Shown: positions 18,797 to 28,352, counted from the first letter of the stretch. The stretch: DNA of 64,000 nt from Thalassoglobus neptunius (GCF_007859735.1 NZ_SIHI01000001.1:94848-158847); one strand, 5' to 3'. The notes: generated by a model not told the origin, from the sequence alone. Numbers and translations: made by a program.

Positions 18797-19559
18797 AAAT
18801 CATCTCCTTAGTTTTATATTCTTGACCTTACGTGTACTCACTCTGACGTTCAGGACAGCACAGAACCATGCAACATCGTTAGGAGTGCACGAGCCAGAGC
18901 AAAGTGCTCCAGTGATTCTTGGGCTGTGACATCAACAACTGCAAACCGTGAGCCGACAACCGGAATCTCTGAGTGACTGCCGGATGTCCTTCGCAATAAA
19001 CGAATGCGTGAAAAGAAAATCGTCTGGAGTCGATATGAAGAATGAAGAACAGACAGGAAATGAATGAATGGATATTTTGATCGAATGAAAGCAAGTCCGA
19101 TGCACAAATACGAAAAGAGCGCACGCATCCTTTAGACTCTCCGACCGCAACACTCCTTCGAAGTTGCGAGACTCTTTCAGAGTGTCCTCGGAGAAGGACC
19201 GTCGATGTGATCGGCGACGACAGCCGCCAAACACTTTGACCTTCGGTGAAACTCCGAACATCAAAAACGCTGACATAGGCAGACCTCCTCGAATTGACCG
19301 CGAGCTGACAGGCAGCCTCGCGTTCCTTTCCAATCCATGATAAAAGTCCGATGCGAGATTCATAGCAGAATCTCTCGATAATTTTTTTCGTGATTTGCAA
19401 ACGGATTTTTTTCTTGACAACATGATCGACTCCTTTTCTCCGTCGCTTTTCACCTGCAAAGATTGTCAAAGTCGACGACTCAGCCCATTTATTGCATCGA
19501 GAAAATCGGAGACCGAATTGATTGCGACAAAAGAGTCTTCACGATCGGAACATCTCTCC
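18797..19559. other. Intergenic region with an ambiguous minus-strand open frame
   Basis: About 760 bp between divergently read genes. On the minus strand an open frame from an ATG at 19423 to a stop at 18932 would encode 163 residues (start MLSRKKSVCKSRKKLSR) and has a strong AAAAGGAG six bases before the ATG; a second AGGAGG precedes an internal ATG. Against it being a gene: Cys-, Ser- and Phe-rich C-terminus, no recognisable fold, and an equally long open frame one base over. It could instead be a leader of the CBS gene. I leave it as unresolved. Confidence 0.3.
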
Positions 19560-20798
19560 ATGAAACCAATCAATTGCACTCCGAAACTATTCTGGCAACT
19601 TGCAGCTGTGCTTCTTGGGAGCCTGTTCCTTCTGAGCGGATCGGTTGGAGCGGAGGAGACCTACGAGGCCGAATTGCTGTTCCCGCTGGAGTCCTGGCAC
19701 AACCATGGATCGTGTATCGTCGAGTGCCCGAACGGAGACTTGCTGGCGTGTTGGTTTCATGGTTCAGGTGAGCGGCAGGCGGACGATGTCGAGATTCTCG
19801 GAGCGAGAAGAGTCGCGGGCCAGCCAAACTGGTCAAAGCCGTTTCCCATGGCAGACACTCCGGGATTCCCTGACACCAACTGCTGCATGATCATTGATCC
19901 CCAGGAACGCCTCTGGCTGTTGTGGCCAACGATTCAGGCGAATCTTTGGGAATCCGCGCTCATGAAGTATAAGACGTCCTCAAGTTACACTCAGCCTGAT
20001 GTTCCTCCAAAGTGGGATCTCTTGAATGTGCTGCACGTGAAGCATCCCGGAAATTTCCCGGAACAAGTCCGCAGCAAAGCCATCGAATACGCCGGTGAAG
20101 CCATTGAATCGGACCTGGCCAAAGCCTGGATCGATTTCATCACTCGTCAGGCAGAAGACAAATTGACTCGAAGAATCGGCTGGTTCACACGTGCCCATCC
20201 ATTGATTCTCGACGATGGCCGCATGCTCGTCGGTCTCTATTCCGACGGGTTTTCGTTCTCACTCGTTGCAATCACCGACGACTTCGGGAAAACGTGGACG
20301 TTCAGCGAACCAATCGTCGGCGGAGGAAATATTCAGCCGAGCTTTGCACAGAAGAACGACGGAACAATCGTCGCGTTTATGCGTGACAACGGCCCTCCTC
20401 CCAAACGAGTTCTCGTCTCTGAATCTCAAGATCGTGGGGAAACCTGGAGCAAAGTCACCGATCATCCAGTCTTAAATAACCCAGGCTCCGGTCTCGAAGT
20501 GATGCGAGCTCGTAACGGAGATTGGCTGTGTGTCTACAACGATCTACCGAACGGTCGAAATTCGCTGGCTGTCTCGATCTCCCATGACGAAGGAGAAACC
20601 TGGTCCGCGACCCGCCACGTCGAACGTCGGCGACAGGACGAAGGATCATTCCATTACCCATCGATCATCGAAGGCGAGGATGGTCTCTTTCACGTCACTT
20701 ACAGCTACTTCATCCATACCGATCAGTACGGAGAAAAGATCGGGAAAAGCATCAAACACGCTGTCTTCAACCGTGAATGGGTTCTCTCAGACGAGTAA
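19560..20798 (+). CDS. Secreted sialidase-like (exo-alpha-sialidase family) protein
   Basis: About 412 residues with a signal peptide (KLFWQLAAVLLGSLFLLSG, cleavage near VGA-EE) and a six-bladed propeller. Three Asp-box-like repeats are visible: DDFGKTW, SQDRGETW and SHDEGETW. An early NGDLLACWFHGSGER stretch and a late RRRQDEGSFHYPSII are typical of the planctomycete and Bacteroidetes sialidase-family proteins that are often annotated exo-alpha-sialidase but act on diverse glycans. The ATG at 19560 is chosen because it starts the signal peptide. Converges with the sigma-factor gene 20 bp downstream. Substrate unproven. Confidence 0.82.
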   Translation: MKPINCTPKLFWQLAAVLLGSLFLLSGSVGAEETYEAELLFPLESWHNHGSCIVECPNGDLLACWFHGSGERQADDVEILGARRVAGQPNWSKPFPMADTPGFPDTNCCMIIDPQERLWLLWPTIQANLWESALMKYKTSSSYTQPDVPPKWDLLNVLHVKHPGNFPEQVRSKAIEYAGEAIESDLAKAWIDFITRQAEDKLTRRIGWFTRAHPLILDDGRMLVGLYSDGFSFSLVAITDDFGKTWTFSEPIVGGGNIQPSFAQKNDGTIVAFMRDNGPPPKRVLVSESQDRGETWSKVTDHPVLNNPGSGLEVMRARNGDWLCVYNDLPNGRNSLAVSISHDEGETWSATRHVERRRQDEGSFHYPSIIEGEDGLFHVTYSYFIHTDQYGEKIGKSIKHAVFNREWVLSDE

Positions 20799-20818
20799 CA
20801 GCCCGACCCGCCAAAGGA

Positions 20819-21814
20819 TTACGACCATTTGTCGCGGATCTGCTTCAGCCACCGGTGTACTGTCCTGCGACTAGATTGGAGATGCTCGGCGATTTCGTCG
20901 TTAGTGTGCCCCTCAAGCTTCATCAGCGCCACGTTTTTGAGGTTGTCATCTCCGAGTTGATCAAGGAGTTGGCAACACGTCTCCGCCATTTCTGCTGCCG
21001 CTTGCGGAGTTGGCTCGTCGTCTGCCCATTCGACAATTCCGACCTGGCCGGACTCAGTGCCTGCCAGAAATACAGAATCCCCTCGAACGAGGCCTCCGCC
21101 CCGTTTCTGTCTTCGATCATGATGATAGTGGTCGATCACTTTCCGGTTGATGAGTGTTGTTAAGATCCGCCACAAGTTGTCTCGATCACTCAACTCCGGA
21201 AAGTTGCCTTCCATTGCGGAACTGCAAAAGCTGTGAAATGCGCTTTGAGCGATATCTTCTTCGTCCGTAACACGCCGTGAAATTCCGGCCATCTTCGTTC
21301 GTGCGAACTTCACCATCGGAAGATAGTATTTTTCAAACAGACGATGAATGGCTTCCTGATCGAGTGAGGTCAAATCCGTGAGCAGGATCGACACCGAACC
21401 GAGCGAGGACTCTTCGTCGTGAAATTCTTCGAGGGCGGCTTCTGAATTCGCGACAATGATCCGCATGTTCTTTAAATAGAACTGCTGCACAGACTCCGCG
21501 AAGAGCGATTCCCCGGGGCGAAATTTGGTCCCGTCAGGATATCGAACGGAAGCTGTTGAAGAAATATTCTCGATTGTCAGCGATCCCGTTCCGTCGGGAG
21601 TGACTTGAAGTTGATGCCGGCTAACGGTGCGGTCTTCGATCCCGGCAATAACGAGTCTCTGGTCGTCTTCGACCAAAGCGAATGGCGGCGACTCATCAAC
21701 TCGTTGGCGGCCAAGTTCCAGAGGTGCGGAGAACTGACCACGAAACAAGCTTCGCTCTTCGTTGCAAATCTCAATCAGGTATGGCTCAACTTCCATACTC
21801 TCTTTCATTGTCAT
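20819..21814 (-). CDS. ECF-type sigma factor fused to an N-terminal FHA domain
   Basis: 331 residues. The first ~120 look like a forkhead-associated domain: LELGRQ, then DRTVSRHQLQV (Ser-Arg-His signature) and IENISSTASVRYPDG. FHA domains bind phosphothreonine. After a linker, residues ~155-250 show sigma region 2 (RLFEKYYLPMVKFARTKM, EEDIAQSAFHSF, LINRKVIDHYHHDRRQ) and residues ~285-331 region 4 (VALMKLEGHTNDEIAEHL, RRTVHRWLKQIRDKW). So promoter recognition may be controlled by binding a phosphorylated partner, for instance a Ser/Thr kinase. No kinase or anti-sigma gene lies next to it. ATG at 21814. The sigma assignment is firm, the FHA part likely. Confidence 0.85.
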   Translation of the reverse strand: MTMKESMEVEPYLIEICNEERSLFRGQFSAPLELGRQRVDESPPFALVEDDQRLVIAGIEDRTVSRHQLQVTPDGTGSLTIENISSTASVRYPDGTKFRPGESLFAESVQQFYLKNMRIIVANSEAALEEFHDEESSLGSVSILLTDLTSLDQEAIHRLFEKYYLPMVKFARTKMAGISRRVTDEEDIAQSAFHSFCSSAMEGNFPELSDRDNLWRILTTLINRKVIDHYHHDRRQKRGGGLVRGDSVFLAGTESGQVGIVEWADDEPTPQAAAEMAETCCQLLDQLGDDNLKNVALMKLEGHTNDEIAEHLQSSRRTVHRWLKQIRDKWS

Positions 21815-22667
21815 TCAGTTCTATTCCCGGATCGAAGTCGTGACAATCCAGTTCCGTGGTCCAAGGTGCTTCCGATGTTGCTTCGCTTTGGTGACTTGTT
21901 TGCCTGATCACCACTCGCCACCGGGTCTCTTCATGCGAAGCAGAGCAATCCAGTTCGAACAGTTTACGAAACTTCAAACTCAATCACGGGAACGTTGCTG
22001 ATCTTCTCAATGCTTTCAATTCAATGCTTCTGACTTCCCTGAATGATAGGAAACGTCTCTGGAATGTTATCAGACACATCAACATCCTTGCAGACATTTG
22101 CTTCAAAGTTTATCCCTTTGACGAGAACGATCAATATTGGACTCTTCGCTGAGGCGCAGGTCAGGGAAATCCCTGTGTCTCTCCGAAGGATGAACTCTTG
22201 AGAATTCAGCCCCTCCTGCTTAGTGACAAGAACCAATCATGACCGGCAGAAATTGCAGCCATCTGCGGTTTCGAAACAGAGAGTGTTTCATTCTTACCAG
22301 TGCGATCGCTCGGGCTTGATGAAATGGGTTCGGTCGAGTCTCCACGTGCCGATTCGAGGTAACCCGCTCAAAAAACATCTTCAACCGAGGTGTTTTGAGG
22401 CCGTTCAACGCCGCAACGGATGAATTTCCCTACTCAAAACGAGCCTTCCCGTTTCATCTCAGAACGTCCGTTGAATTCCGAACGATCCATAGAAACCGAA
22501 GAATTGGTAATTTTTCTCCAGTTTCACACCCCTTTCAGGCCGATATATCGAATACCGCACCCAGTGCGCGTCGGACGTCGTTTGCCATCTCACAATCAAA
22601 ATCGTTGTAACTATCAATTTGGCAAGCGGTTGTATCAAGTTGCTGAGAGACAGGTGGAAGGGAATCC
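21815..22667. other. Long intergenic region before the BBP7 barrel gene
   Basis: About 850 bp without a supported gene. A 71-codon minus-strand frame at 22021-22236 (TTG start) gives a protein-like sequence but has no upstream ribosome binding site and no known relative that I recognise. An imperfect hairpin (CTCAAAA..ACA with TGTTTTGAG) lies around 22367-22400 without a following T tract. The region should hold the promoters of the sigma-factor gene (minus) and the barrel gene (plus). Confidence 0.4.
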
Positions 22668-24122
22668 ATGACCGCACAAGCAAAGCTTGTTCGTTGTGTC
22701 GAGCGCGGACGAGAACTCATCAGTGCCGCGATCTCGCGATGTGATCAGCAACTACGCTTCGGGATCAAAAGTCTCGCCGTTGGAGTTCTGGCGACAGCTT
22801 GCACCTGTTCCGCCACAGAACTTATGGCGCAAGACTGGCCACCTCCCGCGTCGGCGATGCCTCCGGGTGGGTTCGCTCAACCCGTCGGCTATCATCAGCA
22901 CGCAGACGAGGGAGCGTACTGTCCTCCCGAATACGCAGCCCTCGAGGCTGAGTTGTTCCCCAAAGAACGGCCCATGCATGATATTGTCATGCCGTTTGAC
23001 CAGGCCATTCACAGCGTCTTCCAGGATTCCTGGATGCGACTTGAGTACATGTATGGTCGCGTCTACAAAAACGGTGGACGGGCTCTGGGAACACGAACGA
23101 CCGACATCAACGGCAACACTCTCGACAATGTGACCAAACAGTTCCCGCTTCTGTTCGCAGACGGTGTGACAACGGGAGATGCAATTGTTCCCGACACCGA
23201 TTCCATCGAATGGAAGCATATGGACGGCATCCGTGGAAGCTTTGGAATTCCACTCGATGACCGATCATGGTTCGAAGCAACATTCTGGGGAATCGAAGAG
23301 CAGTCTGACGCCCTCCGCGTTCCTCGCATTCCGCCCACAAGCTTGAACAACGTGTTCGGAAAACCACCGATCCAGTTTATTGCGACAACTTTCACCACTG
23401 ATGGAGAAGTTGGAACTGCGATCGCTGTCTATGACCAGGACTTCAGCAGCAACTACAGAGTCAATCTCTGGTCGGCAGAAGCCAACTATGTTGAAGACCT
23501 CCGAATCCCATTCGACGGATGGAAGCTGCAGTCCATTATTGGCTACCGTCATGAAGAGTACTCCGAGCAGCTGAACTTCGGCGGAACGTTCACGAATATC
23601 TCCGGATATCTGGACGATGGTGTCGACATCACCGGGCCGCTTGCCACTCCACAAACCAATAACATCGACTCCAAGGTCCATAACTTCCGACATGCTCTTC
23701 AGTTTGGAATTCGATCTGAGATCAAGCAAAACTGGTTGACAGTTGGTGTGGAACCGCGAGTTGCATTCGGAATCGCACAGGTCCGCCGTCGCGTGAAAGC
23801 GGTCAACGTGGTTCAACCCGGAACACTCTTCGAAGCCAATCCTGACCCGGTTTACACTTCGGATCGCATTATCCAGTTCGCACCATCTGCTGACCTGAAT
23901 CTCTATGCGAAGATCGACGTCAACCGCTGGTTGAAATTCAAAGTCGGCTACAACCTGATCTGGCTGGGACGACTGGGAACTGCTGACAGCAGCTTCACAC
24001 TCAATCAGATCTCCAGCGACGATCCGCTACTTCCGCCGACAGCTGACGTTCGCGTCAAGCAAGGTTTCGGAAATGCGATGATCTCAGCCCTGACACTTGG
24101 TGGAGAGATTATTCTCCCGTAA
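22668..24122 (+). CDS. BBP7-family outer-membrane beta-barrel protein
   Basis: 484 residues resembling the putative beta-barrel porin-7 family that is expanded in planctomycetes. A hydrophobic leader (FGIKSLAVGVLATACTCSA) lies about 30 residues from the start; the rest alternates short aromatic beta segments such as SWMRLEYMYGRVYK, GWKLQSIIGYRHEEYSEQ, WLKFKVGYNLIWLGRL, and ends in TLGGEIILP, a barrel-like C-terminus. ATG at 22668 follows GGAAGGGA by a few bases. Likely an outer-membrane or surface-exposed barrel; whether it forms pores is unproven. A dyad GCCGTC/GACGGC follows the stop. Confidence 0.8.
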   Translation: MTAQAKLVRCVERGRELISAAISRCDQQLRFGIKSLAVGVLATACTCSATELMAQDWPPPASAMPPGGFAQPVGYHQHADEGAYCPPEYAALEAELFPKERPMHDIVMPFDQAIHSVFQDSWMRLEYMYGRVYKNGGRALGTRTTDINGNTLDNVTKQFPLLFADGVTTGDAIVPDTDSIEWKHMDGIRGSFGIPLDDRSWFEATFWGIEEQSDALRVPRIPPTSLNNVFGKPPIQFIATTFTTDGEVGTAIAVYDQDFSSNYRVNLWSAEANYVEDLRIPFDGWKLQSIIGYRHEEYSEQLNFGGTFTNISGYLDDGVDITGPLATPQTNNIDSKVHNFRHALQFGIRSEIKQNWLTVGVEPRVAFGIAQVRRRVKAVNVVQPGTLFEANPDPVYTSDRIIQFAPSADLNLYAKIDVNRWLKFKVGYNLIWLGRLGTADSSFTLNQISSDDPLLPPTADVRVKQGFGNAMISALTLGGEIILP

Positions 24123-24141
24123 GACGACTTTGAGGAAATTC

Positions 24142-24168
24142 GCCGTCGGCCAAACTTGCGCGGACGGC
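24142..24168 (+). terminator. Hairpin after the BBP7 gene
   Basis: GCCGTC (24142-24147) pairs with GACGGC (24163-24168) across a 15-base loop, 20 bp after the barrel gene stop. Only a short pyrimidine-rich run follows, so this is a weak terminator candidate. Confidence 0.35.
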
Positions 24169-24260
24169 TCAACTCCTTCTTCGTACCGTTTCACCCACGA
24201 GATCGACTCTCATGATTTCATGAATGGCATTCTCAAGCAAACCTGAACCTGCTGGTTGAA

Positions 24261-24914
24261 TCAGCGGTTGTTGTCTTGGGTTTCGTTTGAGAAGCCAGCT
24301 TCTCTCAACAGTTGAGTATATTCATCTGGAGAGTTCATATTCTTGAGCGAGTTCAAATCGGGATCGAATTGCTTGAGTCGTTCTTCAGAGATGCGTTTCG
24401 CACGACACCCATCGACGAGTCGTCGCGGGCGGCGCTCTCCCTGATTGTAGAGTGCCTCAACCCTGTCTCTTAAAGACATGTGATAGACAGCGGAAAGCGG
24501 ATGCAGGTATCCGTCCGCTTCGGGAATTGCCATCTCAAAATCGCCGAGTTCCGCAACGATCCCGCTCAGGAATTCTTCCCGGAGCATGGGGACATCGCAC
24601 CCACTGAGAAAAACTCGGTCAGTCTCAGAATCGAAGAACTTCATTCCCATCAAGAGCCCGGCGAGCGGTCCTTGAAATTCTTCTTCGTCTCGGATGATCT
24701 CACAGGCTGAGCCGAGATCCGGAAGCTGCTGACCTGCCGCAGCGACCACCACGATCTTCCCAGCGACTTTCCCGATTGTCTCAGCGACAACTTCCAGGAC
24801 CGTCCGCTCTCCAAATGGCAACATGTGCTTGGGACGTCCCATCCGGGAACTGCGCCCTCCGCACAAGAGAATTGCGCCAAGAGTCGACTGATCATGTGAC
24901 GTCATCGAATCCAT
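24261..24914 (-). CDS. mobA: Molybdenum cofactor guanylyltransferase, MobA-like
   Basis: 217 residues of the nucleotidyltransferase fold that attaches GMP to molybdopterin to form the MGD cofactor. The nucleotide-binding loop LLCGGRSSRMGRPKHML is at residues 17-33 and the metal-binding FLSGCDVPML near residue 105. Length and motif order fit MobA. ATG at 24914. In this window the formylmethanofuran dehydrogenase B subunit at 42156 belongs to the molybdopterin enzymes that need this cofactor. No other moco gene is adjacent. Other small NTP transferases share the loop, so the assignment is probable rather than certain. Confidence 0.82.
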   Translation of the reverse strand: MDSMTSHDQSTLGAILLCGGRSSRMGRPKHMLPFGERTVLEVVAETIGKVAGKIVVVAAAGQQLPDLGSACEIIRDEEEFQGPLAGLLMGMKFFDSETDRVFLSGCDVPMLREEFLSGIVAELGDFEMAIPEADGYLHPLSAVYHMSLRDRVEALYNQGERRPRRLVDGCRAKRISEERLKQFDPDLNSLKNMNSPDEYTQLLREAGFSNETQDNNR

Positions 24915-24992
24915 CCACTCGTCAATCGCAATGCTTCGCCCCCCTGACTTAGAGTTGGACGGCGAAGCATGCCAGGCTCATTGATTATGGAT

Positions 24993-26102
24993 TTACGAAG
25001 CTGGAGGCGGTGGTGGTGGAGGACTTGGCGGTCCGAAGATCATTGACAACTGAGCGACCTCACCTGCTGGCGTCCATTGTCCAATTGCGGGCGACCAGAC
25101 AAGTGTCGCGCGGTTCACCTGCCCTGCCTGCGCGCCTTGAGTCATCTGATTCATATCAAATGGCCCCTCACTTTTTCCGTTCACGGCGATATGCCAGACA
25201 GCAGCTGGAAGTGGAGGAGGCGCGGCCGCTGCGGGTGCAGTTCCTCCCATGCCCGCTGCCATTTTGTTTGCCATGGCGAAGCCCATCCCGAGTCCCATTC
25301 CTTCGGCTGCGCCACCGCCGGAAGGGTTCTCTGCCGCGGCGGTCATCGCTTTTCCCATTTGGAATTGCTGGAATCGATCGAGATCTCCAATCACTCCCAT
25401 GCTCGTTCGGGTATCCATTGCTTTCTCAACCTCTTCAGGCAGAGAGACATTCACAATGAACAACTGGGGCACGTTGAGTCCGTATTCGTCATCAACCCGT
25501 TCGACCGTTGCGAGGCGAAGCTGTTCGGAGAGCTCTCGATAATTCGCTGCAAGATCGAGAGCGCTGATGTTGGAACTCCCGACGAGATCAGCAAACGCGG
25601 ACGCAATGATGGCCCGCATGAGCTCATTGATTTCATCAACTTCGAAGCTGGAATCCGTTCCGATTAACTCTGTGAGAAGTGCTTTCGGATCGACAGCCTG
25701 CATCGTGTAGGTTCCGAAGGCACGGAGTCGGATCGGTCCGAAATCCGCGTCCCTCATCATGATCGGATTGGGTGTCCCCCACTTCAGATCAGTGATCTGG
25801 CGCGTGTTGACAAAGTAGACTTCCGCCTTAAATGGACTATCGAACCCGTATTTCCAACCCGCCATTGTGCTGAGGATCGGAAGGTTGTCGGTCTTCAATT
25901 CATAGTGTCCGGGACCGAACGAATCGGCCAGTTCGCCGCGATGAACGAAGACCGCCATTTGCCCCGGACGCACAATCAACTGTGCGCCATTTTTGATCTG
26001 GTTGTGATAGCGGGGAAACCGCCAGGCGATCGTATGCCGTGAGTCATCGACCCACTCGATAATATCGATCAACTCGGCTCGAAGTTTGTCGAACAGTCCC
26101 AT
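24993..26102 (-). CDS. SPFH-domain protein with C-terminal GYF-like domain (YdjI type)
   Basis: About 369 residues. Residues 1-220 are an SPFH (stomatin/prohibitin-like) module of the YdjI/virion-core type: MGLFDKLRAELIDIIEW, QLIVRPGQMAVFVHRGE, GPGHYELKTDNLPILST, FNTRQITDLKWGT-like wording. A Gly/Ala-rich spacer (AAEGMGLGMGFAMANKM) leads to a GYF_2-type domain (VWHIAVNGKSEGPFDMNQM, then RATLVWSPAIGQW) and a proline run at the end. The GYF part should bind proline-rich peptides. ATG at 26102 is preferred over a TTG five codons upstream. It probably acts at membranes as a scaffold; the target is unknown. Confidence 0.85.
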   Translation of the reverse strand: MGLFDKLRAELIDIIEWVDDSRHTIAWRFPRYHNQIKNGAQLIVRPGQMAVFVHRGELADSFGPGHYELKTDNLPILSTMAGWKYGFDSPFKAEVYFVNTRQITDLKWGTPNPIMMRDADFGPIRLRAFGTYTMQAVDPKALLTELIGTDSSFEVDEINELMRAIIASAFADLVGSSNISALDLAANYRELSEQLRLATVERVDDEYGLNVPQLFIVNVSLPEEVEKAMDTRTSMGVIGDLDRFQQFQMGKAMTAAAENPSGGGAAEGMGLGMGFAMANKMAAGMGGTAPAAAAPPPLPAAVWHIAVNGKSEGPFDMNQMTQGAQAGQVNRATLVWSPAIGQWTPAGEVAQLSMIFGPPSPPPPPPPAS

Positions 26103-26335
26103 CGTAAATGTTCCCAACTAATTCTAAGGGAAAGAGCAATCCTGAGATGCACGATGTCATCGTAATCGCACACAGAAACAACGTCCAATGACTCGCGTCG
26201 GATCAAACTTTTTGGGGAAGCAGCTCAGCGGCGGAATCCACCCTATGAAAGAAAACTCCCAATCGGTCGCGGGTCCATTGCGTCAATTCGATTGACTGTT
26301 CGCATGAAGACTGCGCACATCAAAACGGCCGCTGA

Positions 26336-27397
26336 CTATTTGAGCGTCGTCTTCCAATCGACTCCCAGCATCACCGAATTCAAACCACTTCCAATTCCCA
26401 ACAAGGCGATGCGGTCACCGGGTCCAGCGAAACCTTCCGAAATCCCTAACGCAGCCGCGGTCGGTAGAGCAGCGGCTCCTGTGTTCCCCATATACTCGAC
26501 TGTCGGAAAATCGAGAGCGGGCGAAAGGCCGAGTTGCTCCAGAAGAAGCGTGCGATGTGCTTTCCCCACCTGATGAGTGAACGTCCGGGTGACATCCTCA
26601 TTCGTCCAGCCCAACTCTTGCTTGGTCTGCTCCCACGTCTTCGCTGCGAGGCTGACTCCTGCATGAAGGAGTGCTTCTGAGTCGGTGTTCATGAGAGGAC
26701 GCGAGTCGCCCGTCGAGGTTGAATCAACTCCACCTTCGCATAGATTTGCAAACGTCGTGTCAGCCAGACAGGCCCCGCCCAACAAACGGTTTCCGGTTTT
26801 GCTGATCGACTCATGACACAGAACAATGGCCGCTGAACCCGAGCCAATTGTCAGTGACGCGAAGTCCATCTTGATCGATTTTCTCGTCACCGCAGGATCT
26901 TGAACCAACTTGTCCACGGTCGCTTCGACGAGCGGGCGACCGACTTCCGTTCCGACAACAATTCCGGCTCGAATCCGCCCCAGTTCGATGAGGTCGGCGA
27001 TGATCAGCGCCCCGTTGAGAAGTCCGAGACAGGCATTGCTGACATCGAACACAAAGCTGTCCTGCGGAAGACCCGCCCCGGAATGCACTCCTGCGGCGGT
27101 CGCTGGCTCCATTTGATCTCGGCAAACCGATCCATGAATCAATGCCCGGCATTCAGCGGGATCGAGACCCGACTGCTGTAGCGCCAGCTTGACCGTCTCC
27201 ACACTGATTTTTCCGGGAAGTGTTCCCGGCGGATAAAACCGTCGTTCCCGAATCCCGGTCATGAGTTCGAGTCGACCTTCTGGCAGCGAGAGCCGTTCGT
27301 AAACCGGTTTCAGGCGGGCTTCAATCTCTTCAGAGGTCACGATTTCCGTCGGGGGATGAGCGACAAAGGCTTCTAAACAAACGTGCTGGTACCGCAT
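26336..27397 (-). CDS. 3-oxoacyl-ACP synthase III (FabH/OleA-like thiolase-fold enzyme)
   Basis: About 353 residues. The catalytic triad of KAS III enzymes is visible: Cys in FDVSNACLGLLNG, His in FTHQVGKAH and Asn in VEYMGNTGAAALP. It begins MRYQHVCLEAFVAHPP and contains GRLELMTGIRERRFYPPGT, wording that is closer to the OleA-like branch (head-to-head condensation of acyl chains) than to classical FabH. OleB, OleC and OleD are not next to it, so either fatty-acid initiation or a beta-ketoacyl condensation is possible. ATG at 27397 is 13 bases after AAGGA. A GTCAAT-TCG-ATTGAC palindrome lies downstream at 26282-26296. Confidence 0.85.
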   Translation of the reverse strand: MRYQHVCLEAFVAHPPTEIVTSEEIEARLKPVYERLSLPEGRLELMTGIRERRFYPPGTLPGKISVETVKLALQQSGLDPAECRALIHGSVCRDQMEPATAAGVHSGAGLPQDSFVFDVSNACLGLLNGALIIADLIELGRIRAGIVVGTEVGRPLVEATVDKLVQDPAVTRKSIKMDFASLTIGSGSAAIVLCHESISKTGNRLLGGACLADTTFANLCEGGVDSTSTGDSRPLMNTDSEALLHAGVSLAAKTWEQTKQELGWTNEDVTRTFTHQVGKAHRTLLLEQLGLSPALDFPTVEYMGNTGAAALPTAAALGISEGFAGPGDRIALLGIGSGLNSVMLGVDWKTTLK

Positions 27398-27841
27398 CTT
27401 CGCGAGATTTTCCTTCAAAGAGAGTCACAGAATGGAAGCGAGTTGCCGGATGTCGCCTACCAACTGAGCAATTTGATTCAGAAATTTGGTGTGTCAATGT
27501 CCGCGAGATCGTCACTCGCATCGGAGAGAACTTCTCACTGCGACAGACAATACCGTCTCACCACGACAACTGAAACAGCTCGGTCGAAATCATGAAAACC
27601 GAGGATCAACGCCCCGATAAAAAAGAACAACCCTGAAATGCATTTGCACCTCAGGGTTGGGTGGACCATTCAGGTGAGTCGATCGCGATCGATCATGGTC
27701 ATCGACCAGCAATCTTGATGCTGCACTCGACATGGTAAACCGAGGACAGCTCAAACAAGGAACGTTGCAGGACTCAAACGCTTATTAAGCAACATTCCCA
27801 AGAATGAGGCGAAAGCACAAAGATGCCTTCACCCAATTGGT
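27398..27841. other. Intergenic region upstream of the KAS III gene
   Basis: About 440 bp between the small conserved protein gene and the KAS III gene, both on the minus strand. It holds an intrinsic terminator (27612-27660) and probably the KAS III promoter. The palindromic string GATCGCGATC is present near 27678. No supported gene. Confidence 0.5.
27612..27660 (-). terminator. Rho-independent terminator
   Basis: On the minus strand an 8-bp perfect stem, AACCCTGA (27651-27658 side) against TCAGGGTT (27629-27636 side), with a 14-base loop, is followed by GTTCTTTTTTATC. This is a good intrinsic terminator for minus-strand transcripts coming from the small gene at 27842-28045 and perhaps floA. 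Confidence 0.7.
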
Positions 27842-28045
27842 TCAAACAGTGGCAGCTTCGACAATTTTGGCTCCGTTGAGCAGTGCTTCAACGCGAGCAA
27901 TTTCGTCGTACTGTTCTTGTCGTTCCGTTTCGACTTCCGGACTCCAGTCACGTGCATCCAACGCAATAGAGCTACGGACGTATCGCAATCCACGCAGGAG
28001 CAGGTCCTGCTGTTTCTTGGTGAGTTGGATATTTCTGTCAGACAT
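27842..28045 (-). CDS. Small conserved hypothetical protein, 67 residues
   Basis: A short acidic, helical protein beginning MSDRNIQLTKKQQDLLLRGL with RYVRSSIALDARDWSPEVET in the middle and RVEALLNGAKI near the end. The amphipathic pattern, regular codon use and a terminator about 180 bp downstream support a real gene. I do not recognise a domain, although planctomycete genomes have many small proteins of this look. It follows floA on the same strand at a distance of 307 bp. Confidence 0.7.
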   Translation of the reverse strand: MSDRNIQLTKKQQDLLLRGLRYVRSSIALDARDWSPEVETERQEQYDEIARVEALLNGAKIVEAATV

Positions 28046-28352
28046 TTTCAGGGCTCACAATTTTTTCCCCGCGACATCTCAGTCAATCGATTCGTCGTCC
28101 CTGATTTCACGAAAAGACGTCTGGGGTGATATTCTCAGGTCACATCCTTCAACAAGTGGATCTGACCTCTTCTACATCGTAACTTCTCATAGGCTGCCTT
28201 GCCAATCATTTGGGGATGATGAGCAACCTCGATAATCGGCAGAACCTGCCACTCGACTCAGTTGCTGATCACCGTCCATGTCCATCAACGGCACACACGT
28301 GCGTTTCAGTTTGCCTGACCATTCCAAACGGTCAAACGCTCGACCAGACGAT
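28046..28352. other. Intergenic region between floA and the small protein gene
   Basis: 307 bp; no supported gene and no strong hairpin noticed. It probably contains the promoter of the small protein gene on the minus strand. Confidence 0.4.

Noticed and set aside
22021-22236. 71-codon minus-strand frame with protein-like sequence
   Set aside because: TTG start without a ribosome binding site and no family resemblance; a CsrA-like fit was tried by eye and failed.
22270-22340. Weak resemblance to the first half of the 103-bp repeat
   Set aside because: Only about 27 bases align acceptably and the ends AGAGCA/TGCTCT are missing, so it was not counted as a copy.
22367-22400. Hairpin CTCAAAA..ACA / TGTTTTGAG
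   Set aside because: Has bulges and no T tract; not supported as a terminator.
26282-26296. GTCAAT-TCG-ATTGAC palindrome after the KAS III gene
   Set aside because: Short and isolated; it could be an operator for the SPFH gene but chance is as likely.
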